64,000 nucleotides of DNA, taken from contig MNCI01030046.1 of the NCBI GenBank assembly GCA_015680685.1, forward strand, positions 106,982 through 170,981. Direction: 5' to 3'. How positions within the stretch are numbered: the stretch's first letter is position 1; the number at the start of each line of letters is the position of its first letter. The position numbers and the translations under genes are program-made. Shown here in pieces: positions 35,930 to 45,784 of this stretch. The notes under the pieces were generated by a model. The model saw nothing but the letters and a program-made list of their open reading frames with translations, was not told where the DNA came from and made no database searches. This DNA is from Gnetum montanum (lineage: Eukaryota > Streptophyta > Gnetopsida > Gnetales > Gnetaceae).

Positions 35930-36022
35930 AAGTTTATAACTAAGTGCTACCTAGTAAAGTCAGACCTATGACCTCAAGTTTATCAAGATAAAACCTGTAC
36001 CACTAGGCTAATACTAGTAACT
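35930..36022 (-). repeat. tRNA-derived SINE-like copy 3
   Basis: Minus strand has TAGCCTAGTGGTA (plus 35998-36010) and AGGTCTGACTTTA (plus 35955-35967) at A-box and B-box spacing. Between and beyond the boxes it differs from copies 1 and 2, so it may be a different SINE family or a decayed tRNA-like sequence. Confidence 0.5.
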
Positions 36023-37602
36023 ACTTTTTTCCTTTATTTTTCATCTTAGGTGAAACATGTGTTAGTGGGGATGATAATGGCTCTCGATTGAAAGCTTAAA
36101 ATTTAGAAATTAGAGATTTTAGGTTAGAAATATGGTTCTATGAAAAATATGTATTTCCAATATTCCTACTATTTTGTTCTAGTACTCTTTTGGTTGGTGC
36201 AATATGGATGTAATTTTCTAGTCTTTGGTATAGTCCATGGATTTACTTGTAGTTTATTTATTTATATTTTTGGTATTTAATCTCATGACATGATGTTTGA
36301 AATTTTGAATATGTCTATGACTTTGATATTAATTTTTAACGTTTAGAAGTTTTGTGCATTAGTTATAAGAATTATTACTTGAAGGCTCAATGCTCATCCC
36401 ACCAAGGTAGGGTCCTAGAAGGGTAGTTATATTATACTAATTTATTTTTGTTGGTTATAATTTTGATGTGATTTTTCTATGGTCATATAATCCTGCAAAC
36501 TATCATTACTTAGTGTACAATACAAGTTTTTTATATAAGGGGCTTCTATTTAGTTTTAAATGGTTTATATATTTTACCATTTTATGCAAATTAATCCTTG
36601 TTTAGCTATTTGAAGAAACTTTAATAAGTTGTATATTTTTTTAAAGTAATATCTTTCTAGCCTAAGCCTAAGTTAAGGGAGGTGTTACATGCACCCTATC
36701 AGGTTATGCTACCTCGTCATGCAACAACAAATGTTGGTGCTTTTTTCCACAACAATGTGTTCTTTTATGTTATTTATGATGTACCATCTACTATTTTTGC
36801 ATGTCATTCTTGATTGTTTGCTATTTTTGCTATCCATCTTCTCTCATGCTTCTTCATGAGTCCATTGCGTCAGCTTTGTGAGGCTTGCTACTAATTATAC
36901 CTAGCCCACCTTACCTGCCACTCCACTACTAATGCACCATAGTCACCATCCTATAGTTGCTTCCACTAATGCCTCTATAATTATAGATACTAACCAAGTT
37001 GTCTTTAGTGCTAAATATTTCACTAGAAATAGCAACAAGAAACCCTTTCCCCAAACCCTTTCTTCCATATAAGGAAAGTAACCCATCTACACCTATATCC
37101 TTTACCTCTTGGATGCTAGGAGGTAGAGATGGACGTATTGATGGGTGTCAATCTATACTATTATCATATATCTCACAGAAGAGGGCTAGGAATTTTTCTA
37201 AAATAATAGTTAAGAAAAATTTCAATATGAAAAACATGATAACTTATTAACAATTTAGAAAAAGAGTGAAGTAATATCCATTGGTGGAAAAATTAGAAAA
37301 TTAAGTGCACTTATGTTAAAGTAAGATTAGGATGGGTGAACTCTTGTGAAGGCTTATTTTGTGTTTTATTTTTTCCCTAAATTATTCCTTCGTACCATGT
37401 AATCTGACAACTATAATTTTTAGTTCAAAATTTTTTTACCAAATGAATAGTTATTTGTAGCTAATTTTAGTCTTTTGTGCATGATTTTGAGATTAATATA
37501 GTCATGTGAGAATTCAAAGATTCTATAGTCATAACTTCTCATAAATAATGGCCTTATAATCTTATAACTCTAGCTATTGATGAGTTGTGTTTTGGGTGAT
37601 TG

Positions 37603-37624
37603 CAATATCGCGTACGCGATATTG
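37603..37624. promoter_or_regulatory. Perfect 22-bp palindrome in E4 U3
   Basis: Arms CAATATCGCGT and ACGCGATATTG are exact reverse complements with no spacer. A further TGCGATATCGTAG lies at 37640-37652. Both are upstream of the TATA box at 37667. Confidence 0.85.
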
Positions 37625-37666
37625 TGTGAGGAGCAAGGCTGCGATATCGTAGCCTATCTCCTCATC

Positions 37667-37674
37667 TATAAATA
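37667..37674 (+). promoter_or_regulatory. E4 TATA box
   Basis: TATAAATA followed by AGAGG, 90 bases after the LTR start. Confidence 0.7.
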
Positions 37675-38402
37675 AGAGGTAGAAAGATTAGTCAGGCATT
37701 AGTGAGTTTTTAGAGTTAGTTTTGATTTTAGTTTTCATTTTCTCTCTCTCAACCTTTTTCCTCTTCATGTATGCCTGCAGTGTAGTGATTGTAATTGTAC
37801 GACATCCTTATTCAAGTGTGATGTACTTGGACGCACATATGACCGGAAATAAAGATTGAGATTACTTCATCATTACAGCATTCACTTAGTTTAATTATTT
37901 AATTATTTAATTTTTATTATTATTTACTACTTTCCTAGTTAATGTCTCTCACCCTTAAACTCATGTTAAAACGTGGAATGAGTATGACTTGATTACGAGC
38001 ATTTAAGTGTGACTACTTGGTAACCTAGTAGCATACCTAGGATCTGCGCTTGGTAATCCTAGTGGTAGTCATGCATGAAGTCCAAGATGTGTACGAGTAA
38101 TCAAGGAACGGATGCTCATTGCACTTAGGCTAGCTAGATTCTTTCACCCTTTCTCTTCTAGATTAGTGAATCTTACTTTCCATTAGGAGTAGTGTTAGAT
38201 TAGAAACCACATCATACACCTCACTCTAGACTAAACCATACGTGACAAAGATAATACTAGTCCAAGTGGGAAGACAACGAACTGTGACCTAAGGCTAACT
38301 GTCTAGATGCCACAACTAGTCTGTCTGTGGAGTTTGACTGAATCGCGTGTGTAACACTCGTATTTGTATGGTTGAGTGTAGGGGTACCTCGCCACTCATC
38401 AT

Positions 38403-38420
38403 TGGTGCCGTTGCTGGGGA
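38403..38420 (+). promoter_or_regulatory. E4 primer binding site (tRNA-Asp type)
   Basis: TGGTGCCGTTGCTGGGGA, one base after the LTR end. It differs at two positions from the Athila tRNA-Asp site. Confidence 0.87.
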
Positions 38421-38542
38421 TAGTGCTAGTTATCTAGATTAGTTATATCATACAAGGTCACTATATAAGGACTTAACAATATATCTTTTAGAAGAAATAG
38501 TTATAAAAAGTCACATCTAAATTCACACACAATTTCACAACT

Positions 38543-40525
38543 ATGCCTCTCCTACAAGATCATGACAATTCCACACCTAGTGAGGAAGTTCATTAGAGAA
38601 CCAACGAACTATATGATGATGAAGATTGGAGTACAGAACCTAAAGTGGGGGTTTCTTATAAACATAAACAAAAGCAATGTCATCCTAATGCACGAAAGCA
38701 TAACTTACACGATGATGATGAACCCCTACTGACCACTACAAGCTTAAACCAAATATAGGAGGCTATTCGAATCTCACGTAGGCATTGTAAAGAGAGCCGT
38801 CTACCTAGGCTTAATTTAAACAACTTCCCTACTTTTTCAGGAGGCTATGACTTAGACCCGTATCAACATTTACAAGCCTTCTATGATGCCTATACATGGA
38901 ATAACATTAATAATAGGTGGCAAAAACTTAAGCTCTTTCCTATGACACTCGTTGGCCAAGCAAAAGTATGGTATAGATCGTTAAAACCAAATTCAATATG
39001 AAGTTGGTCGACAATGGTAGAAGTCTTAACGAAAAATATCAAACCGATGCAAGAGTGTTAGCCTTGAGGAAACAAATCCAAGGATGGAAACAAGCACAAC
39101 ATGAACCCTTGGACATGGCCTTAGAAAGATATTACGCAAGTTAAAAAATTGTCCAGGTCATGGGTTTTCCAAGGAATGGCTAATGTACCATATTATTGAT
39201 GGGCTTCATGATACAACAAGAGAAATCCTAGGGATGTATGCCCAAGGCCAATTATACGAACTATGAACCCATCAAGTCCAAGAGCTTATTAAGCAGGTGG
39301 CAAAAGAAGAAGGAGAAATGGCTAGATGGGACAGGGGTGAAAAATATCAACGGGACCAAAATCTCAACTTAACAAAGGTCCATGATGATAAAAAGGAGAA
39401 ATCAACTTATCATAAGGAGAAAGAACCATCTTTGCTAGTATAATAATCATTAGAAGAAGTCGAGGCAAAGATCAATAAGATGTTGGAATGGACGTATAAA
39501 AAGTATGGAGAATTTATCGATATTATTGGAGATAGAGTTTTGACAACCCAAGAAGTAGGACAAAACATTAGACAATCGGATAGAAGGGATAAGGAAAATA
39601 AGAGCTTAATTGCCAATCAGACGTATGAATGCAACATATGCCTGTACGATCACCCCAAGGGCCAATGCCCAATATTGTTACATTTACATGAGCATTGGAA
39701 AAACACATTACACCTAGAGTTTGTATAGAGATACTGTGTTCAATAACAGTGGCAACAATCCCAATAGTGGGGGAAGCCACCACTAAACTGGAGACACCCT
39801 TCATATATCATCTAAACCTAAACGCTTATCTTGTTCAACATCCTATTTCTCCAGCTGGGTCAACATACTCTATCTCACCACATTACCATTCTTCTCTATA
39901 CTATCAACCCATGCCTTCAACACAACCACCACCTTGTGTACCTTATACTCCTCCTAACTTTCAACATTCTCATCCTTTCCCTCCTTATATGTCGCCACCA
40001 ATTGTTCCTAAGGTGTCTGCACCATAGCAACAACCCACGAACATTACTTGTGCTACTACTTCCAATAGTAGTGAGAGACCTTAGCAACATCGAAGGCGTC
40101 CCTTCTTTAGAAATGACCCTAAGAAGGGATAGAACAATTCCGAGGCCACTGCATCCTCCAACTCAGCACATGTCCCACACTGTGGTGCATCCTTATCTTC
40201 AAACCCAATGCCTCATGTAACTTCATTAGTGCCACCAACCCACACTCCAACAACAATATGGCCTAATGAACACAACCATGGAAGGCATCAACCTGATCCT
40301 TGCATACCATCTACTAGTCCCAAATATCATAGTGGGTCAACTCGTTATTCGGGAACTACATCGTATAAGTTGCCCCACTATGCTTACTATAATCAAGTGT
40401 GTGTACCCCGATGGGGTAAGTATGGACAAGTTCCAATATTTTCAACATGCAAGGATCCTCATCTTCCATTTATTAATCCTTGCCATCCTCAACCGATTAG
40501 TTATGGGGGATATCCCCTATTTTAG
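38543..40525 (+). pseudogene. gag: E4 gag (decayed)
   Basis: ATG at 38543 (MPLLQDHDN) follows the primer site by about 120 bases. The capsid core near 38810-39060 reads LPRLNLNNFPTFSGGYD and then WQKLKLFP and WYRSLKP, parallel to E3. The zinc knuckle at 39630-39668 is CNICLYDHPKGQC. The rest is Pro/Ser/Tyr-rich and ends at a stop at 40525, where the autonomous relatives continue into protease. Frames change several times (for example near 39000 and 39170) and stops are present. Product would be a Gag that might assemble with, or borrow, proteins of related elements; that is inference. Confidence 0.8.
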
Positions 40526-42020
40526 TAACAAGCAGGATTAATAACCACTTTTCTTTTCTTTAATTTTACAACTTTTTGTTTTCCAGTTTTTCATTTTTCC
40601 ATTTCTTGTTTTATATTTTTATCTATTTGTCCTTTTATGTTATATATATATATAAGTAATCTCGTCTATGAATAAAACACTCATGTGGATCGTTGGTTGA
40701 GGTGTGTTCTATGTTGTCAAGTCTTGAGCGATCAATTATTTGGACAGTGAGCCCATTACATCCACTCATCCATTCTACAAATAAGAGGTTCTGTTTGAGG
40801 GTACAATGATATTCTTGACATTTTAAAAAAAATTAACATTAATTTTGTGTTCATTGTACCCAGAATGAAGAAGGATGGACCAAAAGGGAATGATTAGGGT
40901 TTGACGTCAAGGGGACTTGCAAATTCTCTTTGGTAACATTTGTGGAAGTTATCATGCAATGTGGTTGTACAAAGATCCTTGTAGATCTAATGAAAAATGG
41001 GAGTAAGAGTAATCAAACGGGCACTCAAAAATCCAATGCTGTTCTAGGGGGTCCCATTGGAAAGACATGCACCCATGCCTAAAGGCTGGCAACTTCTGTG
41101 GATTCAGTAAAGTAAAAAAAAAGAAAAAGAAAAGAATAAAAAAGAAAGAGGAAGTGTCACAAAACAAAAATCACTCCTCCCTTGAATAAAACACTAACTG
41201 ATCATACGTCTTGTTGTTATGGTACTCTCATAGTTGCTCATCGTGGGATGAAATAATGCAATGTCATTGATTAGAGGAATGGACTTGGTCCTGATCTTGG
41301 AACGACGGGTTAATGACACCTTAAGTATGCTTTACACGTAGGATTCACTATGCCCTAGGTCAGTTACCTCATATCCCAATCTCTACAATCCCTTTCTCTA
41401 GTTTATCTCATCTTACTGTTAGTGTAATTGTAGCTCGTGTCGTGTGTAACATAGAATTCTTACCTCATTCTGGTGATAATTACATGTGTGTGTTTTGTGA
41501 AGTCAGTGCGGATTACATTTAACCCTTCTAGTGCCCATGGACACTTTAAGTGTGGTTACACAAAGGCATTATAGGTTAGAACCTACTTTGGGGAGGACCC
41601 ACGTGTGTAATCTTTTGTAATCTTCATTTATGACTCAGCTCACACCCACCATTTCTTACCCTCAGCCTATTTTTTATAACATTATTTCCCTATTATTATT
41701 ACCTGAAACACCACTAATTTTGGCCTAGCACTTTTAGACAAGAATCAAGCTAAGTCATGCTGCTGCCCAACATGAGTACAGCGTGACCAAACATGGAGGC
41801 CTCCGAAATAGCCCCCGATGGCCCATGATTCAACAGATGCTGTGCAGCGTAAGGATCAGTGTCACTAACTTTTGGAGCCCCAAAATTAAGTCAAAATAGG
41901 CTGAAATCAAGCACAAGGCCCCCCCATGACCTTCACCAAGGTCCCTAGCAGCTCCCAGCCTCTAGAAAATTAAGATTTGGGCCTCAAATATGCCATTTTG
42001 ACTTGGTGACGCTGGGGTTA
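40526..42020 (+). other. E4 3' noncoding region and unassigned DNA up to the gap
   Basis: 40526 to about 41735 parallels the 3' regions of E1 and E6: T-rich start, GAGCCCATTACATCC near 40750, TCAAGGGGACTTGC near 40905, and TTGGGGAGGACCCA near 41588. A purine run lies at 41107-41155. From about 41740 to 42020 the sequence is unrelated to those elements and may belong to the E5 LTR or older flanking DNA. Confidence 0.6.
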
Positions 42021-42588
42021 NNNNNNNNNNNNNNNNNNNNNNNNNNNNNNNNNNNNNNNNNNNNNNNNNNNNNNNNNNNNNNNNNNNNNNNNNNNNNNNN
42101 NNNNNNNNNNNNNNNNNNNNNNNNNNNNNNNNNNNNNNNNNNNNNNNNNNNNNNNNNNNNNNNNNNNNNNNNNNNNNNNNNNNNNNNNNNNNNNNNNNNN
42201 NNNNNNNNNNNNNNNNNNNNNNNNNNNNNNNNNNNNNNNNNNNNNNNNNNNNNNNNNNNNNNNNNNNNNNNNNNNNNNNNNNNNNNNNNNNNNNNNNNNN
42301 NNNNNNNNNNNNNNNNNNNNNNNNNNNNNNNNNNNNNNNNNNNNNNNNNNNNNNNNNNNNNNNNNNNNNNNNNNNNNNNNNNNNNNNNNNNNNNNNNNNN
42401 NNNNNNNNNNNNNNNNNNNNNNNNNNNNNNNNNNNNNNNNNNNNNNNNNNNNNNNNNNNNNNNNNNNNNNNNNNNNNNNNNNNNNNNNNNNNNNNNNNNN
42501 NNNNNNNNNNNNNNNNNNNNNNNNNNNNNNNNNNNNNNNNNNNNNNNNNNNNNNNNNNNNNNNNNNNNNNNNNNNNNNNNNNNNNNNN
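42021..42588. other. Assembly gap (568 N)
   Basis: Unknown bases. Translations across this stretch are meaningless. The start of the E5 LTR probably lies inside or just left of the gap. Confidence 1.
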
Positions 42589-43420
42589 AAAGAAGGCAAA
42601 TATCCAACACACATCCAACTCGTGCACAACTATCCAACACAAATACATTGAATCTGGTCAAAGAAGGAAAATTGCCAACACACATCCAACTCGTGCCAAC
42701 TATTCATGGGACACATGTCACTAGATCTATTTTTCTCTCATCTCCCAACCATTGATTCTATTCTTGAAAATGCTAGCCAAACCCTAGCCCAACCCTATAA
42801 ATACCCTATCAATTCACATGAACTAAAGGAAGGCAAGGGAGGAGGACAAGAAGAAGAAGAAGATTGGAGGCAAAGATTGGAGAGATTGGCAATTCTGAAG
42901 GAGGACAGAACTTGCAATCCTTGGGCACGTGGCACACCTGACTGTGGGCATCCAAGCACTTCTCATTTTCATCATCACATCATCACAATTGTATCATCTT
43001 GGGGCTAGGCATTTGACTTTCCATCCACACGTGTGCAACTACGCTTTGACCGGTGCACATTTCTTTTTAAACAATATAATATAGTTTCATTATTGCCTCC
43101 CATTTACATTGTTTAGTTCTATTTATGCTTTACAAATATAACTTTGTTTATGCTTCATTCATAATTCAGTACGCTTTATTTACATTTCATATCATTGTTT
43201 ACATTCCATTTACATCCTGTTTACGATAACCCCAGCACTAGCTGTAGCTTACGCTCGGGGAAGTCCTTGGTTGATTTGTGTGCAAACCATCCAAGGCACT
43301 CTGCCTTCGTTCCCTTTTCTAGCTTGCCCTCAAGCGAAGGCAGGGTTAGCTATGGCTGCCCGATGATCTCTCGGTGTCTGTTTCCATTCCAGCCTTACAC
43401 CGATGATTTAGGTCAGTACA
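42589..43420 (+). repeat. E5 5' LTR (left end in gap)
   Basis: Ends in CAGTACA at 43420, followed by a five-base spacer and primer site exactly as in E2. It contains two copies of AACACACATCCAACTCGTGC (about 42606 and 42676), a TATA box at 42796-42803, and pyrimidine-rich DNA with repeated TTTACATT-like units at 43075-43215. Confidence 0.65.
42796..42803 (+). promoter_or_regulatory. E5 TATA box
   Basis: CCCTATAAATACCC, a strong TATA context inside the LTR and in the sense direction of the following gag. Confidence 0.65.
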
Positions 43421-43425
43421 GTTTT

Positions 43426-43443
43426 TGGCACTAGAAGGAGGGC
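43426..43443 (+). promoter_or_regulatory. E5 primer binding site
   Basis: TGGCACTAGAAGGAGGGC, five bases after the LTR end, matching the site of E2 at 13 of 18 positions. Confidence 0.75.
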
Positions 43444-43767
43444 CTTAACCATTTCTGTCTACATTTTTGATTAGCACTTAGTCAAAACTTTGGATGTTCT
43501 AGAGAGCATAACAAGTTCTCAGAGCATAGCAAGCTCCAACGTAGCGAGTGTAGCACTAGAGTTGGCCATTTTTAGCAGTTTTCACACTTGGCATTTTTTT
43601 CCCTACATTTTCATACTTAGCATTTTTTTCTTTTATTTTTACACTTATCCATTTTCCTACTATCGACATATTTAATCATTTTTTTAATTTTTTATCTTTT
43701 CTTTTTTTTTGTTTTCAAAGTTAGCCATTTTCTAAAAATAGCAACTTTCACAACCCAATTTGTGAAT

Positions 43768-44982
43768 ATGAATCTAGATCAACCTTCTACACCAATGCCT
43801 AACATGTTTAATACCATAATCCAGCCAAAGCAAGCCACACTAAGCCCTAAACAATATAACTTCATTTGTGTAAAAATCCAAGCCAATGTGCCCATTGATC
43901 GTGTAGAGAGGGAAGCTAAGCGAGAATATGAATTTGTCCACAAAGGAGGTCATGAGTTCATCCCTTCAGCATTTGACATGATCCCATTGTCTGAACACCA
44001 TCATAGACTCATATCCCAACTTCTCATGGCTAGAAGTCAAGCCTTACAGCTACCTCCCATAGAGCCTCAAGATGAAAAAGATGACTTCGCAACCCAATCT
44101 GAACATGGAAAATCATACCATACCGTTAGTCCCCATGCCCACACAAACCCATTATTCCATCCTTTCTTGGAAGAAACTATGCTTCCTCCTTCATTCGCAA
44201 ACACTCGAGGACCTGTTCCCCATTCCATTCCTATCTTCTCTGTACTCAATAACATTCACTTTGATGCGTCCACTTCCATAATTCCTCCACTAGTACAGTC
44301 CCAACAACTCACCCAAACCAACGCAAGGTCAATCCTCCAACCTCAAGTAATTGGAATACCATCAGTCATACCAGCTTCCACATCCACCCATTACATACCC
44401 CAGATGAAAATTCATAGGGCACCATTAATTACTCCTACCCAACATGTTCAAGGTGTTACCTCACAACCTGTGGCTGGGCAGTGGGTCCCACCGGTAGTCT
44501 CAGTCTTGAATACCATCCCACCACAACAAATGTTAGCCCAACAACCTGCCTTTCCACAAACAATGCAACAATTAAACCATTATCATCCACAATTCACTCA
44601 AGCCACAGGTTTGCCTACCGCCCAAGAATGGGCAGACACACAAAAAATGATGCACTCATTAGTAGAAGAATTAAAATGCCTTAAAACTTTCAACAATGAG
44701 GAAGTCAAAGTACTAGATTTTTATCAAGATGACCCAATTGACCCCTTAGTTCCACCCTTAACCTTGCCAAAAGGAGTCTCATTACCTCAACTGACCAAGT
44801 ACAATGGAGAAGGAGACCCAAATGCCCACCTAGTGACATTTAGAACTGAAAGCCTTTTACTTCAAGCATGGCCCCATGTAATCTTGCGAGTGTTTGCAAT
44901 GTCCTTAACCAGAAAAGCCTTAGACTGGTACCGATCTTTACCTCGTAGCTCCATATCTTATTTAGAGAATTTGTTGTCATAA
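43768..44982 (+). CDS. gag: E5 gag, Tat-like, open but truncated
   Basis: 404 codons from ATG 43768 (MNLDQPS) to a stop at 44982. The reading frame is open further upstream, to GTG 43762, but the ATG is preferred. The N-terminal part carries KQYNFICVKIQ and EFIPSAFDMI, parallel to the E2 gag, followed by a long Pro/Gln/Thr-rich linker. The capsid core near 44640-44975 has KYNGEGDPNAHL and ALDWYRSLPRSSIS, typical of plant Ty3/gypsy Gag. Gag would form the particle and bind genomic RNA. The frame appears to run on in homology for about six codons past the stop to the junction near 44998. It is unusually intact for this window. The zinc knuckle is not present because the element is cut first. 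Confidence 0.8.
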   Translation: MNLDQPSTPMPNMFNTIIQPKQATLSPKQYNFICVKIQANVPIDRVEREAKREYEFVHKGGHEFIPSAFDMIPLSEHHHRLISQLLMARSQALQLPPIEPQDEKDDFATQSEHGKSYHTVSPHAHTNPLFHPFLEETMLPPSFANTRGPVPHSIPIFSVLNNIHFDASTSIIPPLVQSQQLTQTNARSILQPQVIGIPSVIPASTSTHYIPQMKIHRAPLITPTQHVQGVTSQPVAGQWVPPVVSVLNTIPPQQMLAQQPAFPQTMQQLNHYHPQFTQATGLPTAQEWADTQKMMHSLVEELKCLKTFNNEEVKVLDFYQDDPIDPLVPPLTLPKGVSLPQLTKYNGEGDPNAHLVTFRTESLLLQAWPHVILRVFAMSLTRKALDWYRSLPRSSISYLENLLS

Positions 44983-45013
44983 GTTTGTCACATGTTTTGT
45001 AGCTCCATATCTT
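44945..45013 (+). repeat. 15-bp repeat at the E5/E6 junction
   Basis: GTAGCTCCATATCTT occurs at 44945-44959 in gag and again at 44999-45013, exactly where similarity to the E6 LTR begins. The second copy does not belong to either partner by alignment, so it looks like filler copied from nearby. Confidence 0.75.
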
Positions 45014-45015
45014 TA

Positions 45016-45648
45016 CCCAAGTAGGAGTCATAGAGTGAATGGATACTTATTCGAGCATTGTGTACCTGAGCACATCTTGTGTTCGGAAATAAAGATGAAC
45101 TTTATGATAAACTTTGCAACATTCAAAATAGCTTAACTATTGCATTTAATGTTGTTTACTATTATTTGACACTCTCATTAGTTAATTAATGTTATTTCTA
45201 TAGAATTAGTAATTATCGATGAATTAGCACACTCAGCATAACCACTTCAAGCATACGTGGAACACTTGGTAACCCAGTAACAACTAGCATTTGGTAATCC
45301 CAATAGTGTTACAATAGTTTAGGATGTGTTCGGAGAGTGGGAACGAATGTTGGTGTTAAGATTTGATTAAACATTACAGTTACAAAAACCCATTAGTTAA
45401 CTAAATCTTTCCGTTTCACATACTTAGGAGACCAAGATAGAAAATATAAAAAATATAAAAAATCATATACCTCGAGTTTACTTAACCATACAATTGTGCC
45501 TTACAAGTAAGCTTGGGAAGACAACGACTACATAGCTCATCCTTGTTCTGTGTAGGTGCATAAGCACTTAATCCTCAAATTTTGACTAGATTGCACGTGA
45601 ACGCTCATATTCGTATGGTTGGGTGTAGGGGTACCTTGCTACTCATCA
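45016..45648 (+). repeat. E6 5' LTR, U3 start missing
   Basis: Matches the 3' LTR from about 56437 onward, to CTACTCATCA. Contains AATAAAGATGAAC near 45088 and the two TTGGTAA-type repeats near 45270-45310. Confidence 0.9.
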
Positions 45649-45649
45649 T

Positions 45650-45667
45650 TGGTGCCATTGTCAGGGA
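45650..45667 (+). promoter_or_regulatory. E6 primer binding site (tRNA-Asp type)
   Basis: TGGTGCCATTGTCAGGGA one base after the LTR end. Confidence 0.85.
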
Positions 45668-45784
45668 TTTTGTTGTTTGTGCGCTAAGTAGAACTTCAAA
45701 AATCGTTTCATCGTTGGAATGAACTCTTAAGGTTAACTATCCTACAATCACCAGAAAAGGGTACCGCACACTGAGTAATCAATC

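Larger units (their letters stand above)
32627..37577. other. Gene-free AT-rich interval with SINE-like repeats
   Basis: No convincing reading frame on either strand. It contains a short direct-repeat pair around CTAGTAAACTACA and CTAGGCTACACA (32868-32940), two plus-strand SINE-like copies, a TA microsatellite (33990-34006), a G-rich run (35890-35921) next to a minus-strand SINE-like copy, and otherwise unrecognised DNA. The 83-codon frame at 36999-37250 resembles nothing I know and is probably chance. Confidence 0.6.
37578..38401 (+). repeat. E4 5' LTR
   Basis: 824 bp from TGATGAGTTG to CACTCATCA. TATA box at 37667, AATAAA at 37848, two U5 TTGGTAA repeats at 38016 and 38049. Upstream 5-mer is GCTAT (37573-37577), the candidate left target duplicate. 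Confidence 0.9.
37578..41735 (+). mobile_element. E4: gag-only, apparently non-autonomous LTR element
   Basis: Complete 5' LTR (37578-38401), tRNA-Asp-type primer site, a gag clearly related to that of E1, E3 and E6, then directly a T-rich region and other blocks homologous to the 3' noncoding region of those elements. No protease, RT, RNase H or integrase similarity occurs between gag and the 3' region. The right end is uncertain; no polypurine tract or 3' LTR is seen before the gap. E8 has the same LTR type, so it may be the displaced 3' LTR. Confidence 0.75.
42589..44998 (+). mobile_element. E5: truncated Tat-like retrotransposon
   Basis: A partial 5' LTR, a primer site like that of E2, a leader and the first part of a Tat-type gag. 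It stops at about 44998, where a 15-bp repeat and then the truncated LTR of E6 begin. PR, RT, INT and 3' LTR are absent. Confidence 0.75.

Noticed and set aside
14906-37660. GATATC palindromes considered as phage-type operators, a replication origin or a CRISPR-like array
   Set aside because: They are inside eukaryotic LTRs next to TATA boxes, have no regular spacers and recur only with LTR termini.
41962-42755. Long reading frames of 200-250 codons on both strands
   Set aside because: They run through the 568-base N gap; the open length is an artefact of unknown bases.
42008-43238. CGCTGGGGTTA (42010-42020) and ATAACCCCAGCA (43228-43239) as inverted terminal repeats of a DNA transposon or LTR ends
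   Set aside because: Only about 10 bp match, the gap hides most of the interval, and the LTR end of E5 is better placed at 43420 by the spacer and primer site shared with E2.
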